From: Coenobita brevimanus
Lineage: Eukaryota; Arthropoda; Malacostraca; Decapoda; Coenobitidae
Direction: 5' to 3'
DNA length: 64,000 bases
Assembly: GCA_032717465.1 (NCBI GenBank)
Contig: CM064665.1
Coordinates: 26,144,011 to 26,208,010, forward strand
The notes beneath the pieces were generated by a model that was not told where the DNA came from, searched no databases, and saw only the letters and a program-made list of their open reading frames with translations. Each line of letters begins with the position of its first letter. Position 1 is the first letter of the stretch. This document shows positions 10,781-21,042 of this stretch, piece after piece. A program made the position numbers and the translations under genes.

Positions 10781-10837
10781 TGTGCCATCCATCTTTCAGG
10801 GGACAGGGAAGTACTTGAGGGATGTTTGTATAACCAG
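10781..10837 (+). other. Exon-like 57-bp segment, paralogous to 14861
   Basis: It is preceded by TGCCTTTCTCATGCAG and followed by GTATTTAAG, so both splice signals fit. The phase-0 translation is CAIHLSGDREVLEGCLYNQ. A diverged relative at 14861 reads FTIHFSGDREGAEECLSN after an even better acceptor. Similarity extends a few bases past the candidate donor, so these may be two copies of a duplicated exon or of an unrecognised repeat. An RTE fragment begins some 15 bp downstream. Confidence 0.3.
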
Positions 10838-10849
10838 GTATTTAAGCCA

Positions 10850-11103
10850 ATTGGTTATATTGGCCATGTGGAGAGGATGGAGAGAGAGAGACTGACAAGG
10901 AGAGTGTATGTGAGTAAGGTGGAGGGGGGAAGAGGGAGAGGGAGGCCAAGGATGAGGTGGTGGGATGGAGGGGAGAGGTATATGAGAGAGGGGTGTGTGA
11001 GCTGGGAGCAGGGCAGTGAAATGGTGGGGGACAGGGCGACATGGAGGAGATTTGTTTGTGGCTACCCCTAACGGGATTAAGGGGTCTGGCAATAGATAGA
11101 TAG
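10850..11103 (+). mobile_element. RTE LINE 3' fragment
   Basis: The reading frame codes GHVERMERERLTRRVYVS, GRGRGRPRMRW, a diverged VSWEQGSEMVGDRATWRRFVCG, and ends with the tail GGCAATAGATAGATAGATA. It is 5'-truncated at the GHVERM point, like several other fragments in the window. Confidence 0.8.
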
Positions 11104-11189
11104 ATATTCCAGTTTTGTATGAAATGTAAGTGAGAATGCTGGAATATGGGTGTGCAAATTTCAAGGTCAGTATCTCCTTAACTGTGGAC

Positions 11190-11410
11190 AATTATCATCA
11201 TCGTCTTCATCCATTTTGTCTTTTCCACACTCAGGTGGGGTGAGGTAGGGTCCAGAAAGCAAGGAAATGGGGGGAAAATGATAGTGGGAGAACTGATCAC
11301 CATAAATGGGTCACACACTCATTCCCTCACCATTCAAGCCCCTGGAATCTTGGCTGCACCTCCTAGACACAGGCTGTACTTGTAGTGTCATTATTACTAA
11401 TCAGGCAGAA
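11190..11410 (+). repeat. Dispersed (ATC)-headed repeat, copy 1
   Basis: A family with an ATCATC-rich head, then a CTCACC/GGGTGAGG block, then CATTCAAGCCC..GAATCTTGGCT. Related copies are at 17555-17795 and, inverted, 14090-14290. No coding potential. Confidence 0.45.
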
Positions 11411-11571
11411 CCAATCCAATGACTATTTCCGTTTTTCAGGCTGAGTGACATGATGTACGTGGCAGTGCTCCAGGGAACAGTTTGATGCACTGAATACTGC
11501 AGTTTACAAGTTAAGGGACACCAGCAACCCACACACTGCATCAGATGAGGTGGGTTCACTTATTTAGAACT

Positions 11572-11815
11572 GTGTCTGTCTATTGCCAGTGCCTTAATCC
11601 TGTAAGGGATGGCAACAGACAAATTTCCTCCATGTCTCTCTGACCTCTGCCCTACCTTTCTTCCAGGTCACACCCTTCTGCCTCATATATCTCTCCATTC
11701 CATCCCTGCATCTCATTCTTGATCTTCCTATCCTCCTTTCCTCCTCCACCTCACTCATACACACTTCTTGTCAGTCTCTCATTCTTCATCCTCTGTACAT
11801 GGCCACATCTGGAAT
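11572..11815 (-). mobile_element. Degenerate RTE LINE 3' fragment
   Basis: It starts (plus strand) with CTATTGCCAGTGCCTTAATCC, the inverted RTE 3' tail, followed by the complement of the GHP, MRW and EVE segments, ending near the complement of GHV. It has many substitutions and is older than the other fragments. Confidence 0.65.
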
Positions 11816-11834
11816 TACTGTAGTTTAATTTGGT

Positions 11835-12180
11835 GCTGGAGTAGGATGCCTTCATGTAGTGGCACTGATATAGCCAGGCGGGTGCACTGCCTAGGTATAT
11901 AAATGTCCCCCAGTTCCCTCCTTATCTACAAGAGGAGGATAATGGACTGCAGAAGGGCAGTATCAGCCTGCAGTCCACTGGGTTCACACACAGTTGAACC
12001 TGGAGTCACAGTATTAACAGTCATAATTCCCATGTGTGTTTGTTTCATGTTGTTTTATTTCATTTCATGGCTGATGCTTAACTACTCTCTCTCTCTCTTT
12101 TTATGGGACACAATAGGAAGTGGAAATTTTTTAGAAAGCCTGACTCTTTCCATCACAGGTTGAAGTTAGACAAGAGTTTA
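11835..12180 (+). other. Unassigned sequence with a dispersed box
   Basis: It contains CCTTCATGTAGTGGCACTGATATA, the box that is tandemly repeated at 21043-21287, and an A-GGAGGATRATGGACTGCAGA-like segment related to 39880-39940. An 86-codon open frame at 11903-12163 has no recognisable motif and is partly this repeat. Confidence 0.3.
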
Positions 12181-12237
12181 TTTAAAAAAGGGTTTTCCAT
12201 ATACTTGGATTGGTTGAGCGCCTGTTGACCAGACCTA

Positions 12238-12330
12238 CTATCCATCCATCCATCATCCAATCCTACGTTGCCCCATGAGGAGCGTAAGAGCCTGGGGCTA
12301 GGCAAGTTGGTCCTGACATTTAAGATGAGA
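12238..12330 (+). repeat. X1 head fragment
   Basis: It holds only the X1 start: TCCATCCATC, CCAATCCTACGTTGCCCCAT, GGCTAGGCAAGTTGGTCCTG. The rest of the element is absent. Confidence 0.65.
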
Positions 12331-12473
12331 CTAGGTGTGAAATTGCCATCACACTATTTTGAATGCTGTGCTGTGACAAGAAATAATCACTAAATTACTG
12401 TATGCTGCTGATTGTGAAAAATTGCCATGGAAAAGACGTAGAGCCATAGCATTGTCTTATTCTGCAACTGTCA

Positions 12474-13880
12474 TCTATCTATTGCCAGACGCCTCAATCC
12501 CATTCGGGGTGGCCACAAACAAATTGCCTCCACGTCACCCTGTCCCCCGCCATTTCACTGCCCTGCTCCCAACTCACACCCCCCCTCTCTCATATATCTC
12601 TCCATCCCATCCCTCCATTTCATCCTCGGCCTCCCCCTCCCTCTTCCCTCCTCCACCTCACTCACATACACTCTCTTTGTCAGTCTTTCACCCTCCATCC
12701 TCTCCACATGGCCAAACCACCTCGGTGTATTTCTCATAACGCTTCCTATCACATCCACATCCACACCACAATGCTCCTTTGTATCCTCATTCGTCAGCCT
12801 GTCTCTCCATGTGACTCCACATGCTCCTCTTAAGTAACTCATTTCCACTGCTCTCACTCTTGGCTTGTGTCCTTCCAACAACGTCCAAGCTTCACTTCCA
12901 TACATTAGAGTTGGTATCACAATACTGTCATGTAGTAACTTTTTCACTTCCATGCTCACTTCCCTGCTTCTTATCACTGCTTTCAAGGAACCAGCAACCT
13001 TTCTTCCCCGCTGTACCTTTTCAAGCACTTCACCCTCCAAACCTCCATCCTTACTCATCACACTACCCAAGTACTTAAACATACTCACATTTTCCAATTC
13101 CTCACCATCCAACCTCGCTGTACATTCACTAACTTCACCTCTCTCAAAGACCATCACTTTACTCTTCCCTACATTCACCTTTAGATTCCGTTCCTTACAC
13201 GCTCTCCCAAACTCATCCACCAAGCCTTGCAGCTCCCCTTCGTCTTCACTCAACAACACAGTATCATTTGCAAACAACAGTACAGGGAGTTTCCAAACAC
13301 TGTCCTCTCTCGCCAGGGCCACTCCAACATCCACTACCCTACCTTGTACCTCTTTTATTACCCCATCCATGTACAGATTGAACAACCATGGAGACATGAC
13401 ACATCCCTGTTTCAACCCAACCTTCAAAGAGAAAAATTCACTTAGTTCACCATCCACACACACTGCAGCCTTAGCACCATCGTACATACTCTTCACAGCA
13501 TTCAACGACTTTCCATCTGCACCATATATTCTTAATACTTTCCACAATCCTTGTCTATCCACCCTGTCATATGCTTTCTCCAAATCCATGAAGGCCGCAT
13601 ACAACTTCTTTGCCTTCTCTAGAAACTTTTCCACTAAAGATCTAAGAATGAATATCTGATCTACACAACCTCTTCCCTTCCTAAAGCCTCCCTGTTCTTC
13701 TCCAACTAATTCCTCTGTTCTTTCTCTAACTCTGTCTATAAGTATCCTACCATACACTTTTCCTATTATACTAAGAAGACAAATGCCCCACACTTCTTTT
13801 TCCTGTTTTCCTTTGTACAAGGGAATAATTATACCTGACTTCCAATCCTCTGGGACTCTACCTTCCTCCCAGGCCATTTA
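12474..13880 (-). pseudogene. RTE LINE ORF2, truncated, motif C mutated (FAND)
   Basis: The minus-strand frame at 12555-13877 (440 residues) runs from AWEEGRVPEDWKSGIIIPLY through RT to the GHVERM and GRGRGRPRM region. Motif A (FMDLEKAYD) and motif B (GLKQGCVMSPW) are intact. Motif C is FAND instead of FADD: the first catalytic Asp codon reads AAT (plus strand 13266-13268), so polymerase activity should be lost. The final part is shifted (ends GCELGAGQ) and the element ends at the CTATCTATTGCC tail. It is 5'-truncated at 13880 and lacks a piece of the GNHRG segment. It belongs to the same subfamily as 40404-42759. Confidence 0.85.
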
Positions 13881-13884
13881 CATG

Positions 13885-14068
13885 TCTGCAAACTGTATTA
13901 ATAATCTTGGTGTTCATTCATTTTAGTAATCTGGGTGTGCATTCATTTTAGTACATTTGGCATTCATTCATTTTAGTAATCTTGGTGTGCATTCATTATA
14001 ATATCTTGGTGTTCATTCATTTTAGTAATTTTGACATTCATTAATTTTAATAATCTTGGTGTTCATTT
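13885..14068 (+). repeat. Tandem repeat of about 32 bp
   Basis: About five imperfect copies of a unit built from ATTCATTTTAGTAATCTTGG and TGTGCATTCATT. Non-coding. Confidence 0.65.
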
Positions 14069-14089
14069 TTTTTTTCCAGTGAAATTCCT

Positions 14090-14290
14090 TTATGTACTTG
14101 TATGCATCACTACAGAATGTGGTGAAAGTTTTTGGCATATCAGAGAGCCAGGATTCCAGGGGCTTGAATGATGAGTGAATGGAAATGTGGCCCATTGGCG
14201 TGGGCAAACTTGGGCTGTCAGGACACTGCTACTCCTCACCCTGCCCAAGGGTGGGAAAGGAGGTCCAGATGATGATGCATCAATTGACCT
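14090..14290 (-). repeat. Dispersed (ATC)-headed repeat, inverted copy
   Basis: The reverse complement of the family at 17555-17795: shared words include GGTGAAAGTTTTTGGC (complement AACTTTCACC), GAATGATGAGTGAATGG and GGTCCAGATGATGATG. Confidence 0.5.
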
Positions 14291-14404
14291 TTTCTTTAAC
14301 ACTTCAGTTTACTTATTTAGCTTGATGGGTGAATAAGAGTTGGGATGAATTGATGTAGTTATTTATTTCTTTGTCATACACTATATCTTGCCCAACACTT
14401 CCAG

Positions 14405-14681
14405 AGCTGTGTACTTAGTGAGGTCAGTGGCTGCTCTGCTCAGCTGGTGCATGTTGGTGGAACATCACCCTCATCGTCGGCAGCATCAACCAATACGTCA
14501 TCCTGGTCATCAACCAAACCATCTTCAGCATCATCCAGGTCACTGGGGTCATCTGAAGGCTGCAGCAATGAGAGGAGAGAAGAGGACAATGAAAATGGGT
14601 TCACTGCAGCACTTATGACAATACCAGCACCTGTCTGTTGGAATGCCCCAGGCCATACCCAACCCCCTGGCAGCACTACAG
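14405..14681 (+). CDS. Exon-like segment, Ser-rich (unidentified host gene)
   Basis: It is preceded by CTTGCCCAACACTTCCAG and followed by CTACAG/GTGATG, both good splice signals. In the phase starting at 14405 it is open for 92 codons. It reads SCVLSEVSGCSAQLVHVGG, then a Ser/Thr-rich stretch, SEGCSNERREEDNENG, and a Pro-rich end. Exon length 277 would leave phase 1. No domain is recognised and no copy was noticed elsewhere in the window. It may be an internal exon of a gene running left to right, or a chance open stretch. Confidence 0.3.
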
Positions 14682-14699
14682 GTGATGTTTACTATAATT

Positions 14700-14973
14700 T
14701 GTCAGTGTAATGCACATCATGCACCAGCACCACACAACACATTTAAGTGTAATGTACAAATCCTGCACCAGCACCACACAACACATGTAGTAGTGTCCTG
14801 AAGCACATCTGAAATATGAGTCCAGTGAACTGTGGGCCGAAGCTGCCCTTCCTCCTGCAGTTCACCATCCACTTTTCTGGGGATAGAGAGGGAGCTGAGG
14901 AATGTTTGTCAAACCTGGCAGTGGAGCTGACCAGTCCACCACATGAAAACATCTCTCTTTATGTACTTTATTA
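14700..14973 (+). other. Short duplication and exon-like segment (14861 on)
   Basis: A segment of about 50 bp containing GCACCAGCACCACACAACAC is duplicated at 14704-14795. From 14861, after the polypyrimidine acceptor CTGCCCTTCCTCCTGCAG, an open frame reads FTIHFSGDREGAEECLSN, NLAVELTSPPHE and so on to a stop at 14971. A paralogous segment is at 10781. From memory, the hydrophobic-x-hydrophobic-x-FSG-acidic pattern faintly recalls a strand-turn in the PH domain of the meiotic protein REC114. That likeness may be chance and I do not assign it. Confidence 0.25.
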
Positions 14974-15144
14974 AGCTGAAATTGTTTGTAAAATGGCTTG
15001 TGTACTACATTTGTCTTCACTCAGTGTTAACAAACACTGCATAAGGAAGTCATTTAGATGGAATATCATAGTAACAGAAACTAAACCATTTTTAACACTA
15101 AACTTATGGAGGCTTGTTCATGCTGTTATTGGGATAGGAACCAT

Positions 15145-15270
15145 TATTATTATTATTATAATTATTATTTTTTTTTTAATGCAAGAAAGAAGGAACCAAA
15201 AGCCAGGAGCCCACAAACCATTCCTTCCAAGAAAAAAAAACAAAAAAACAAAACAAAAGAGAGCCAAATT
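15145..15270 (-). mobile_element. Jockey-type LINE 3' end fragment
   Basis: An (ATT)n and T-run (15144-15178) is followed by GAAGGAACCAAAAGCCAGGAG and AGAGAGCCAAATTCA. This is the reverse complement of the 3' end of the jockey-type element at 9690-9790, here with expanded A-rich parts. Confidence 0.6.
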
Positions 15271-15399
15271 CACTTGCCAGTGCATCACCTCAGACATTAC
15301 AACAATTGGAACAAGATTAAGATATCAAGTATCCTGGATTTTGGTAACGTGTGAGGAATAGTTTTCTGTGAACTGGTGGGTTAATCAAGGACATACATT

Positions 15400-15620
15400 A
15401 CTAGCCATGTGGGGAGGATGAAGAACGAGAGACTGGCTAGGAGTGTGTGTGCATGAGGTGGAGGGGGAGACCAGGGATAAGATGGGAGGATGAACTGGAA
15501 AGATAAATGAGAGAGGAGGATATGAGTTGGAGGGAGGGCAGCCAAAGGACAGGGTAATGTGGAAGCAGTTTGTGTCTGGTCACCCCATACAGGATTAAGG
15601 CTTCTGGCAATAGTGATATA
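15400..15620 (+). mobile_element. Degenerate RTE LINE 3' fragment
   Basis: Recognisable words are AGCCATGTGGGGAGGATGAA (GHVERM region), GAGGTGGAGGGGGAGACCA and GGATTAAGGCTTCTGGCAAT (3' tail). Many indels. Confidence 0.6.
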
Positions 15621-15849
15621 AATTATTCCTATGTATTGCCAGCAGCATTAATCCTTTAAGGGTTACTTCACTCGTGTTTATGACATGTATGCAATCAGTA
15701 GCCAGCGTAAGGAATTTGAGGATGTGGTTTCAATTCCAATAGCCTATCTTGGGATCTTTATGCATCCATTCCAGTAGATATGCACTATTATTTGCTAATT
15801 TTGTGTTTTAGATATAACTAACCTTTACTCTTGTTTAAAATTGCCTTTT

Positions 15850-15864
15850 ACATATATATATACA

Positions 15865-15916
<52 letters not shown>

Positions 15917-15920
15917 TGTA

Positions 15921-15980
<60 letters not shown>
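15850..15980. repeat. (TA)n microsatellite
   Basis: Three TA runs are separated by two ACTGTATATA-type interruptions. The SINE-like segment starts directly after it, and a second TA run lies at 16303-16325 on its other side. Confidence 0.9.
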
Positions 15981-15984
<4 letters not shown>

Positions 15985-16300
15985 GTGGCTCAATCGGTAG
16001 AGAGGTGGCGTGCAGTCCTAACGGACCCTGGTTCGAATCCCGGCTGGGGCAGGGAACAGTTTAAGGATTTGAATTTCATTAAATCAGGCTTTACTGATCT
16101 ACCAGAAGACCCGCCGACATGTCGTAAAAATACCCCCGCTAATACCAATACACCAGTCCTGTATGAGACAGCCCTAGCATGTATTCAATATGGACGGTGG
16201 GTGTTAGCCAGTGGTGACATGTAGAGGTGTATGGTATGCAGGAGGACTGCTGGGCCTTGATAGCAGGCTGTGAAGCCTATGCCCAGAGTCGGACACATAA
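15985..16300 (+). mobile_element. tRNA-derived SINE
   Basis: It contains an RNA polymerase III A box (TGGCTCAATCGG, 15986-15997) and a B box (GGTTCGAATCC, 16030-16040), the latter inside a CCTGGTTCGAATCCCGG stem. The acceptor arms do not pair as in a real tRNA, so it is a SINE head rather than a tRNA gene. A unique body of about 250 bp follows, with TA-rich sequence at both ends. Confidence 0.65.
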
Positions 16301-16325
16301 AAATATATATATATATATATATATA

Positions 16326-16940
16326 GATATAATATATATAGCATTATAGATGTTAAGTTGGTGGTGGTTGAACACCCAGTCCCCATTTTCCCCATAGGTT
16401 ATGTACTCTTTCATACAAACATATTTCCATAAACTTAACTACTGGTAACATCAGGAGACCTTTTGTATTTGGGTTTTGTATAAGTAACTGCATTGTCATT
16501 TTGAGTATAGTATGTGTGGATGGCAGAGAAAAAGTTGAGTGGTACCTTTAATACTTTATAAGTGTAAGTGTGACAGAAGAAGTTAAGAAGTGGTAAAGGG
16601 AAGATGATTAACCAGGTTGTACTTATAAGGTGGAACCATTACTTCAGATTGTTAGGTGATGTATTAATGACTGTGGCATATGTCACTGGGTATGCTGTGT
16701 GATTGTTATACTCTCTCTCTGGTGGGGAGGAAGGGGCATCCTACCTCATCCCTTTTCTTAGGTGGGAATTGGGGGAGAAATATTGGGATGCTGTGTATGA
16801 ACAGGCAGTTCTGGTGGTGTGTCTGACCTCTCCAGTTTGTTATATTTACCCAAGCAGAATAAGGTCATCTGTATACAGCAGGATTATACAGTACTGAAAA
16901 TCTGTATAATTGCAGAGAAAGGGTTAAAGTGACTTGTTAT
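16326..16940. other. Unassigned sequence
   Basis: No repeat copy or convincing gene. The open frame at 16703-16897 (64 codons) has no recognisable motif. Confidence 0.25.
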
Positions 16941-16947
16941 CCCACAG

Positions 16948-17349
16948 GGCATTCGGCAAGTATCAGATCTGAGCCAGCAAGCAGGATTGTTAGTGTGGCA
17001 GCTGAAACTGATCAGCCGAGCCACCAACTTCCTCCACCCTGTCACTCCTCATCCTCTGGCCAGCCCATCATCCACTGTGGAGGGGCAGCAGCAACACACA
17101 AGGCCTGCCCATCATCCACTGTGGAGGGGCAGCAGCAACACACAAGGCCAGCCCATCATCCACTGTGGAGGGGCAGCAGCAACACACAAGGCCAGCCCAT
17201 CATTCACTGTGGAGGGGCAGCAGCAACACACAAGGCCTGCCCATCATTCACTGTGGAGGGGCAGCAGCAACACACAAGACCTCCAGTGTCCCCCACAAAA
17301 GCACTGTCTCTTGGTAAACACCTCCAGTCACTCACCAATACCTGGATGA
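16948..17349 (+). CDS. Exon-like segment containing a 44-bp tandem repeat
   Basis: After the acceptor GACTTGTTATCCCACAG the phase-0 frame reads GIRQVSDLSQQAGLLVWQLK and ISRATNFLHPVTPHPL, which looks protein-like. It then enters five copies of a 44-bp unit (17060-17279). Because 44 is not a multiple of three, each copy is read in the next frame, giving TVEGQQQHTRP, HHPLWRGSSNTQ and IIHCGGAAATHK in turn without a stop. The frame ends with a stop at 17347. It could be a terminal exon with an expanded repeat, or a non-coding minisatellite next to an open stretch. Confidence 0.3.
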   Translation, partial: GIRQVSDLSQQAGLLVWQLKLISRATNFLHPVTPHPLASPSSTVEGQQQHTRPAHHPLWRGSSNTQGQPIIHCGGAAATHKASPSFTVEGQQQHTRPAHHSLWRGSSNTQDLQCPPQKHCLLVNTSSHSPIPG

Positions 17350-17554
17350 TGCAGGGTTAGTCATATCTGCTTGTGGTTGCTGTCACCGTATGTAGTTACC
17401 TTTGCTTGTCTGTATGTGTCCAGCTGTGTATTTTATCATGAGGTAACAAAACTTCACTGATATCTGGATGATGCATAGTCTGTCAGGTGGACGTACTGAC
17501 AAATCTGGCATGGCATTTTTGGCATAGTTTTTATTATTATCTTTTCATAATTGG

Positions 17555-17557
17555 TAT

Positions 17558-17588
<31 letters not shown>

Positions 17589-17795
17589 CCTCCTTTCCCA
17601 ATGTAGGGCAGGGTGAGGAGTAGCAGTGTTCAGACAGCCTAAGTTTGCCCACTTCAGTGGGCCACGCTTCCATTCACTCATCATTCAAGCCCACAGAATG
17701 CTGGCTCCATTAAATAGGCCAAGAAACTTTCACCACATTCTGTAACTTCACATATACCTATCTGATTGGTTCATATATATTTCATTTTATTATTT
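17555..17795 (+). repeat. Dispersed (ATC)-headed repeat, copy 2
   Basis: (ATC)8 is followed by CAGACCTCCTTTCCCAATGT, AGTGGGCCACGCTTCCATTC and AACTTTCACCACATTCTGTA. It matches the inverted copy at 14090-14290 and a diverged one at 11190-11410. Confidence 0.6.
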
Positions 17796-17924
17796 TTTAC
17801 CTCCAGCCAAGACATCATGAGACATAACTGAAGGACTTAAATATAGCTTTCAGACACCTCATCACTAGAGGTTCATTTCATGTTGAAGTAAATAATCTGG
17901 CAATAGTGGGCATATATTTAAAGA

Positions 17925-18290
17925 AACCACTGAAGTTTAACCTTTTGTGTTTTAGACCCATTAAACTGTTCAGTATGATGATGTATTTTATATTTTTGAA
18001 ATTCACTCTTCTAACAGTTTTATCAAATCTTGACAAACAGCCTGCAGCCAAGATGCTAGTACAGTACTCTTATAAAATATAGTAAATTTAAATTGTCTGT
18101 GGATAATGTTTTTTGTTTTGGACCTAAACATTTCAGTATGATGATGATGGTGTATTAATTATTTATTTATTTGTAACATTTCTTCTGAAAATTTTATCAG
18201 ACTGAGACTAACCTCTTATAGCCAAGATGCTGTTAGTACTCTCTTCAAGGTAAAATACAATTAATGTAAATTGTCTGTGAATAATGAAAA
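17925..18290 (+). repeat. Diverged tandem duplication of about 170 bp
   Basis: Two successive units share CAGTATGATGATG, TTTTATCA..., AGCCAAGATGCT, AGTACTCT and AATTGTCTGTG.ATAATG in the same order (first unit near 17971-18108, second near 18134-18288). Non-coding. Confidence 0.55.
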
Positions 18291-18427
18291 TGAATATTTT
18301 AAAGACAGCATATTGAAAGGGTCAGGTATATTTTACTGGTAGGCTACCCACATAATGAACATTTTTTGCCAACCAATCATAGGATTGAAACTTCATTACT
18401 GGTAACTTTTCAGTAAACACAGTTTGC

Positions 18428-19045
18428 ATGACTCTTCCTCCCTCGGTGCCAGCCTCTTCCTCCTCCTCCTCTCATTCTTCCTTCCTCAGTGTTAGTATTT
18501 TCCATCTCCCCTTTTCTCTCAGTGCCAGGCTGCCAGCTCCTCCCCCCCCCCCCCAACACCCTCTATCTGTCACAGAGCCTTCTCCCTCCCCCCCTGCTCT
18601 CTCTTTGTTATTTGCAGCCTTCTCCTTTCCCAGTACCCTTCCCATACTCCTCCCTCCCCCCCTTTCTCATTTGTAGCCTCCTACTCCCTCTTGTTTCTCA
18701 GTGCCTACTACCCCTTTCTCTCTTTCTTTGTGCCAGCTCCTTATTCCTCCTCCTTTCCATCTCAGTGTCAGCCCCTTTCTCCTTCTCTCCTCTCCACCTC
18801 AGTTCCAGCATTTTCTCCCCCATTCTATGTGTGTGCCAGCTTTGTACTGCTCCTCCTTTCCTTCCGTAACATTGTCAGTCCCTTCCTCCTCCATTCTCCT
18901 CTCTCAGTGCCAGCTACTCCCCCCTTTATCTCATAGTGCCAGCCTCTTCCTCCACCTCCTCTTCATTCTTGTCATCTTCTCTCTGAGTTACAGCCCCTTC
19001 CTCCTCCCTTCACCCCTTCACTGCCAACACCCTCTTATTGAAGAA
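18428..19045. repeat. Pyrimidine-rich degenerate repeat
   Basis: A tract of some 620 bp, almost only C and T on the plus strand, with units of about 60-75 bp marked by CTCAGTGCCAG. Long open frames here arise from composition and lack any motif. Such a polypurine/polypyrimidine tract can adopt triplex structure. Confidence 0.65.
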
Positions 19046-19202
19046 AGAGCAACTGGTCACTTGCCTCATAATCCAGCCTGGACTAAGTAGTGTAGACCCA
19101 GGCACGTGTGCCACTGATGGGGCACTGAAGGGTTGTATAATGGATGGAAGAGTGATTTCTAACAATTTGATTATTCTTTTTTAACCAATTTTGTTCCAAA
19201 AG

Positions 19203-19362
19203 TTATCCAACCAATCAAGAGTTATTCACTTGATCCCATTCACAGCAGAGGTGCAAGGACAAGCCATCAGCTACCTTAAGGGTGAGATGGACTGCCAGTT
19301 GTCACCTAAGTGTGCTTTCATAGTCACCCTTCTTGATCTTCCTACACCCATTGATACCCAAG
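19203..19362 (+). CDS. Putative penultimate exon, unidentified host gene
   Basis: An acceptor with a long pyrimidine tract (CTTTTTTAACCAATTTTGTT..AAAG) precedes 19203; an alternative acceptor, CCCATTCACAG, ends at 19245. The donor is CAAG/GTAATT at 19362/19363. The frame reads LSNQSRVIHLIPFTAEVQGQ, AISYLKGEMDCQLSPK and FIVTLLDLPTPIDTQ, which is ordinary soluble-protein composition. The exon ends in phase 1, and the candidate exon at 21583 starts with the two bases needed to complete a Gly codon and stays open to a stop. No family is recognised. Confidence 0.4.
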
Positions 19363-19624
19363 GTAATTAATGTATTAAGTTTACAGTTTTTATTTTAAGG
19401 AAAATACATTTACTGTCCACTTAATTAAAAAGGATCTTATTTCTTCTTTATCGTTTGTCTTTTGTGAAGGTTGTAAAATTCATAGTAATGGTTGCTGTTT
19501 TTACCATAATAAAAATAATACTTGTAATATAAGAGTGGAAGGTGGGGCAGCAATCATGCACTCTCCCTTTTGTTTATCTCTTCCCCCACTCATTGTAGTC
19601 CCCCCACCCACCCCTACTCATAAT

Positions 19625-20137
19625 AATCCATCCATCCATCCATCATCCAATCCCGTGTTGCCCCATGAGGAACGTAGGAGCCCGGGGCTAGGCAGTTGGT
19701 CCTGACATTTAAGATGAGAGTGACCAGCCTCACTCATCCCTGAGTGGCATTACATGAGCAATAAACCCCAACCACCCCTTGGATATAAACCTTCACCAGC
19801 TCAATCCGACTGGAGTGCAATAATTACCCACTAAACCACCAGGTGCCAAAATTTGGCTATATGGTTACCACCCAGCATAGTAAATGGTTTCCTGGTGTAC
19901 AGGAAACCATTTGGCTTGTCACTCAGTGTAGAGTCACCCGTAGGCAGAAGGAAGAGGAAAGAATGAAGGAAAGAAAGACAGAAGAGGGATTGTAAAGTCA
20001 CCCGTAGGCAGAAGGACAAGGAAAGAATGAAGGAAAGAAAGACAGAAGAGGATGGAAGAGTGGAAAGGGCAGACACCTGAGAGCAGCATTACATCGAGTG
20101 AGTGGATGGTGAGTGCCCCCATCTACCACATACCCCC
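19625..20137. repeat. Short dispersed element X1, full copy
   Basis: The reference copy of the X1 family. It begins CCATCCATCCATCATCCAAT and ends near TCTACCACATACCCC. It carries the perfect hairpin at 19882-19912 and a duplicated GA-rich block (19938-20050). Both flanks carry ACTCATAATAAT (about 19616 and 20146), a possible 12-bp target-site duplication, which supports mobility. No coding capacity. On the minus strand the element would end in a (GATG)n-like tail. Confidence 0.7.
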
Positions 20138-20470
20138 ACTCATAATAATAATAATTATAATAAGAGTGAAAGGTGGGGGGTGCAGTCATCCTTTCTCCCT
20201 TCCCCCGTTTTCTCTGTCCCCCACCCCTTCCCCCTCCTCTCACTTGATAATGACTCCCGTCCTCTCTTCCCTCACTCTGTGTGGTGCCTTCGTCCTCCTG
20301 TCTGCTCTGCTTGATGTAGTTCCCATCTCCCCCTCTGCTTGATATTGTCCCCATCCTCATTCCCCCCCCCCCCTCCAATCTCTGCTTGATGTTGCCCCCA
20401 TGCCCTCCTGACTCCTTGATGCAGTGCCTCTCTCTCTGTCTCTTATGTAGTGCCCCTGAGTGACAAGTGA
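20138..20470. other. CT-rich sequence, no gene
   Basis: (AAT)n, then C/T-rich sequence with repeated CTGCTTGATGTTG-type words and a C-run at 20367-20378. No supported gene. Confidence 0.4.
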
Positions 20471-20504
20471 AATGGTTTGCTATACACCATGTCATTTGCT
20501 ATGG

Positions 20505-20600
20505 TGGCTGGTGGTTCAGTGGGTTAAGGTGGTCCAGCTGGATGGACACTGTAAGGGTTACATCTGAGGGGTGGGCAAGTGAGGCTGGTAACCGTTGCCT
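20505..20600 (+). mobile_element. Possible degenerate tRNA-SINE head
   Basis: TGGTTCAGTGGGTTAAGG (20513-20530) fits a pol III A box region. The later GGGTTACATCTG is a weak B box. The remainder to 21042 has no recognised feature. Confidence 0.3.
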
Positions 20601-21042
20601 CGTTGGCACTGAGTACCTCCAGCTGCCTGTGTAATAGGCCACAAAATACCATTAGTTGGTGTTGTAGCAGCATAACTCCTAGTTCTTATCAGTTAAGGAA
20701 GCTGCCTAGCATCTTTTCCTTAGCTAATTATTTTTGGATAGGGCTGGTTAGTATCAATTTGTGTCATTTATGCTGAGTATGGAGGTATTGTAATGATTTA
20801 AATGACACAAGAGGATAGTAAGGCTTAATAAGCAGAATTGTTAACTGATGAGAATATAGGCCTTAGTCACAACCCCCTCCCCCAATCCTACTGCTCACCC
20901 AATACAGTAATTGTTTTTGTTAAGGTTGAGATGATTTTTTTTTTTTTCTTATTACCCTAACTCCACTAAAAGATCAGGTTAGGTAAGATTCAGAACCAGA
21001 AAACATATAAGTAGGAATTTGTTATTTTGTTGTATCCAGATG

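Noticed and set aside
12865..13659. Plus-strand frames of 264 and 235 codons opposite RTE ORF2 (also 40793-41587, 43490-44197, 41753-42640)
   Set aside because: They are antisense shadows of the RTE reading frame; Ser/Thr/Pro-rich and without motifs.
15985..16060. Possible functional tRNA gene
   Set aside because: A and B boxes are present but the acceptor and anticodon stems do not pair, and a SINE body follows. The same holds for 25436-25510 and the inverted copy near 26036.
18428..19090. Ser/Pro/Leu-rich overlapping frames
   Set aside because: Composition effect of a polypyrimidine tract; all three frames are open.
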